From Brevibacillus_H ginsengisoli (lineage in GTDB: Bacteria > Bacillota > Bacilli > Brevibacillales > Brevibacillaceae), in assembly GCF_050113715.1 (NCBI RefSeq), contig NZ_JBNJQR010000009.1, positions 1-64,000 of the forward strand: 64,000 bases of DNA. The letters run 5' to 3'. The translations under genes were made by a program, and so were the position numbers. Shown in pieces: positions 62,761 through 64,000 of this stretch. The notes under the pieces are model-generated. The model did no database searches, was not told where the DNA came from, and saw only the letters and a program-made list of their open reading frames with translations. Positions within the stretch are counted from its first letter, which is position 1. Each line of letters opens with the position of its first letter.

Positions 62761-63486
62761 ATGATTGAACTGCAATCTGTTACCAAACGGTTTGGAAATT
62801 TTACGGGCGTAGATCGGTTATCCTTTCAGGTGCGACCCGGCGAAGTAGTAGGCTTACTTGGTGAGAACGGAGCCGGTAAGACCACAACGATGCGGATGAT
62901 GGCCACTCTGCTTAAGCCAACAGAGGGTGAAATTTATGTGAACGGCTACTCTGTACGAAAAGACTCCATGCAGGTACGCAATCAGATCGGGCTCTTGTTC
63001 GGCGGTGATGTGGGATTGTACGCCAGACTGACGGCTCGCGAGAATATTGAATACTTTGGCCGACTCTATGGGTTGGACAGAGCAGAGGTAGCCAAGCGAA
63101 TCCAACATCTGAGTGAAACGCTCGGGATGGAGGAGTTTCTGGAACGGCGGGTTGCCGCCTTTTCCCGGGGAATGAAGCAGAAGGTGGCGATTGCTCGCGC
63201 GTTAGTGTATGATCCACAGGTTATTTTACTGGATGAACCGACGACGGGGCTTGATGTGACGGCTGCCCACGTGTTTCATCAGCTGATTACCAGCCTGCGT
63301 GCCGAGGACAAAACCATTCTCTTCTCCAGCCACAATCTAGGTGAAGTGGAGAAGCTGTGTAATCGCGTGGTGATCCTGCATAATGGAAAATCGTGCTTTG
63401 AAGGGACCGTTCCCTCGTTGCGTGAAACCTATCAGATGACTGACCTTGAGGAGATCTTCATGAGAATCGTGGGAGGAGGCAACTGA
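62761..63486 (+). CDS. natA: ABC transporter ATPase, NatA-like
   Basis: A 241-residue ABC ATPase. Walker A GENGAGKTT is at about 34-42, the signature region is FSRGMKQKVAIARAL, and Walker B is ILLDEPTTGLDV. With the following permease it resembles the NatAB sodium exporter. GGAGG precedes the ATG; the permease starts one base after its stop. The export substrate is by analogy only. Confidence 0.88.
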   Translation: MIELQSVTKRFGNFTGVDRLSFQVRPGEVVGLLGENGAGKTTTMRMMATLLKPTEGEIYVNGYSVRKDSMQVRNQIGLLFGGDVGLYARLTARENIEYFGRLYGLDRAEVAKRIQHLSETLGMEEFLERRVAAFSRGMKQKVAIARALVYDPQVILLDEPTTGLDVTAAHVFHQLITSLRAEDKTILFSSHNLGEVEKLCNRVVILHNGKSCFEGTVPSLRETYQMTDLEEIFMRIVGGGN

Positions 63487-63487
63487 T

Positions 63488-64000
63488 ATGAACCGTTCGA
63501 TCTGGATCGTCTTTCGCAAAGAATTCACAGACCTGCTGCGTGATCGCAAGACGTGGGTCGGTGCGTTTGCCATCCCAATTATCTTGATTCCGCTTGTCTT
63601 TTTCCTGTTGGGATCCGCCATCAGCGGCGTAGAGCAGGATGCCAGGACATACATACCCATTGTCATCAAAGGTGAATTGAATCAACCATTGGCGCAAAAC
63701 ATACTCTCCACACCGGGAGTCAAGCTATTGAATTCATCCAACCCGGCTCAGTCCCTGCAAACTTCTAAGATTCGCCTGATTATCGAGCTGCCAAACGGTT
63801 TGGAAAAGCAGCTGTCCTTGGGCCAACATGTCACGATCCCGATCTGGTACGATCCCTCCAATCAGAAGTCAACTATCGCTCGTGAGACCATAGAGAAAGT
63901 AATCCAAGATTATGAGCAAAAAGTCGTGGCAAAAAGGCTGGAAGCGGTTGGCCTATCGACGCAATCCATCCATCCGATTGAGCTTCATGTGACGAGTGTG
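63488..64000 (+). CDS. natB: ABC transporter permease, NatB-like (cut by window end)
   Basis: The frame begins MNRSIWIVFRKEFTDLLRDR and stays open for 171 codons to the window end. A membrane helix follows (AIPIILIPLVFFLLGSAI), then a long hydrophilic extracellular part with IPIVIKGE and IPIWYDPSN, as in NatB/ABC-2 permeases. GGAGGAGG lies eight bases before the ATG, within the end of natA. Confidence 0.85.
   Translation, partial: MNRSIWIVFRKEFTDLLRDRKTWVGAFAIPIILIPLVFFLLGSAISGVEQDARTYIPIVIKGELNQPLAQNILSTPGVKLLNSSNPAQSLQTSKIRLIIELPNGLEKQLSLGQHVTIPIWYDPSNQKSTIARETIEKVIQDYEQKVVAKRLEAVGLSTQSIHPIELHVTSV

Overview
The window looks like a chromosomal segment of an aerobic, probably spore-forming member of the Bacillales. 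Brevibacillus or a close Paenibacillaceae relative is my best guess, but the genus is inference. The grounds are the Bacillus-type small PurL with PurS and PurQ, the iron-sulfur PurF, two guanine riboswitches, PcrB, CamS and TagO, strong AGGAGG-type ribosome binding sites, and a gene order (purHD, yerA, yerB, yerC, pcrB, pcrA, ligA, camS, gatCAB) that matches Bacillus subtilis.

Layout. Bases 1-1357 hold the 3' end of a 23S rRNA followed by twelve tRNA genes and a terminator, with no 5S gene between. A possible small RNA (about 1439-1545) follows. Then come a MoxR ATPase/DUF58/transglutaminase operon (1742-6164), guaA behind a guanine riboswitch, a guanine/hypoxanthine permease behind a second one, and an exported M1 peptidase. 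De novo purine synthesis follows in three separate units: purEKB (11573-14500), purCSQLFMN (17426-24371) and purHD (26079-28907). An alcohol dehydrogenase/aminopeptidase pair on the minus strand lies between the first two. A small basic protein gene and a DUF218 gene lie between the second and third. Each pur unit has its own promoter with paired CGAA/TTCG sites that look like PurR boxes, so the unlinked units should respond together. guaA and the permease are also controlled by guanine.

From 28933 to 41590 lies accessory material set into the yer synteny block: a small membrane protein with a DUF2892 protein, adenine deaminase yerA, a branched-chain amino acid ABC transporter (binding lipoprotein, LivH, LivM, LivG, LivF), an FMN-binding split-barrel protein, a second binding-protein paralogue and a two-component system. 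The conserved block resumes with yerB, yerC, pcrB, pcrA, ligA, a BNR-repeat lipoprotein, a Ppx/GppA-HD protein and camS. Next come a pyrroline-5-carboxylate dehydrogenase gene with a good sigma-54 promoter, tagO, a chemotaxis-type receptor, psd, gatCAB, an unknown protein, a CbiX-type chelatase and natAB (natB runs off the end).

The most unusual feature is a family of four dispersed, structured repeats (14568-14744, 24428-24690, 36969-37222, 61667-61810). Each begins with a hairpin whose outer stem changes sequence but stays paired around a fixed CTTTAC-N4-GTAAAG core. Each then carries long inverted ends starting AAGAAAAGACTTCGTC. All four are in the same orientation and start 8-15 bases after an intrinsic terminator.
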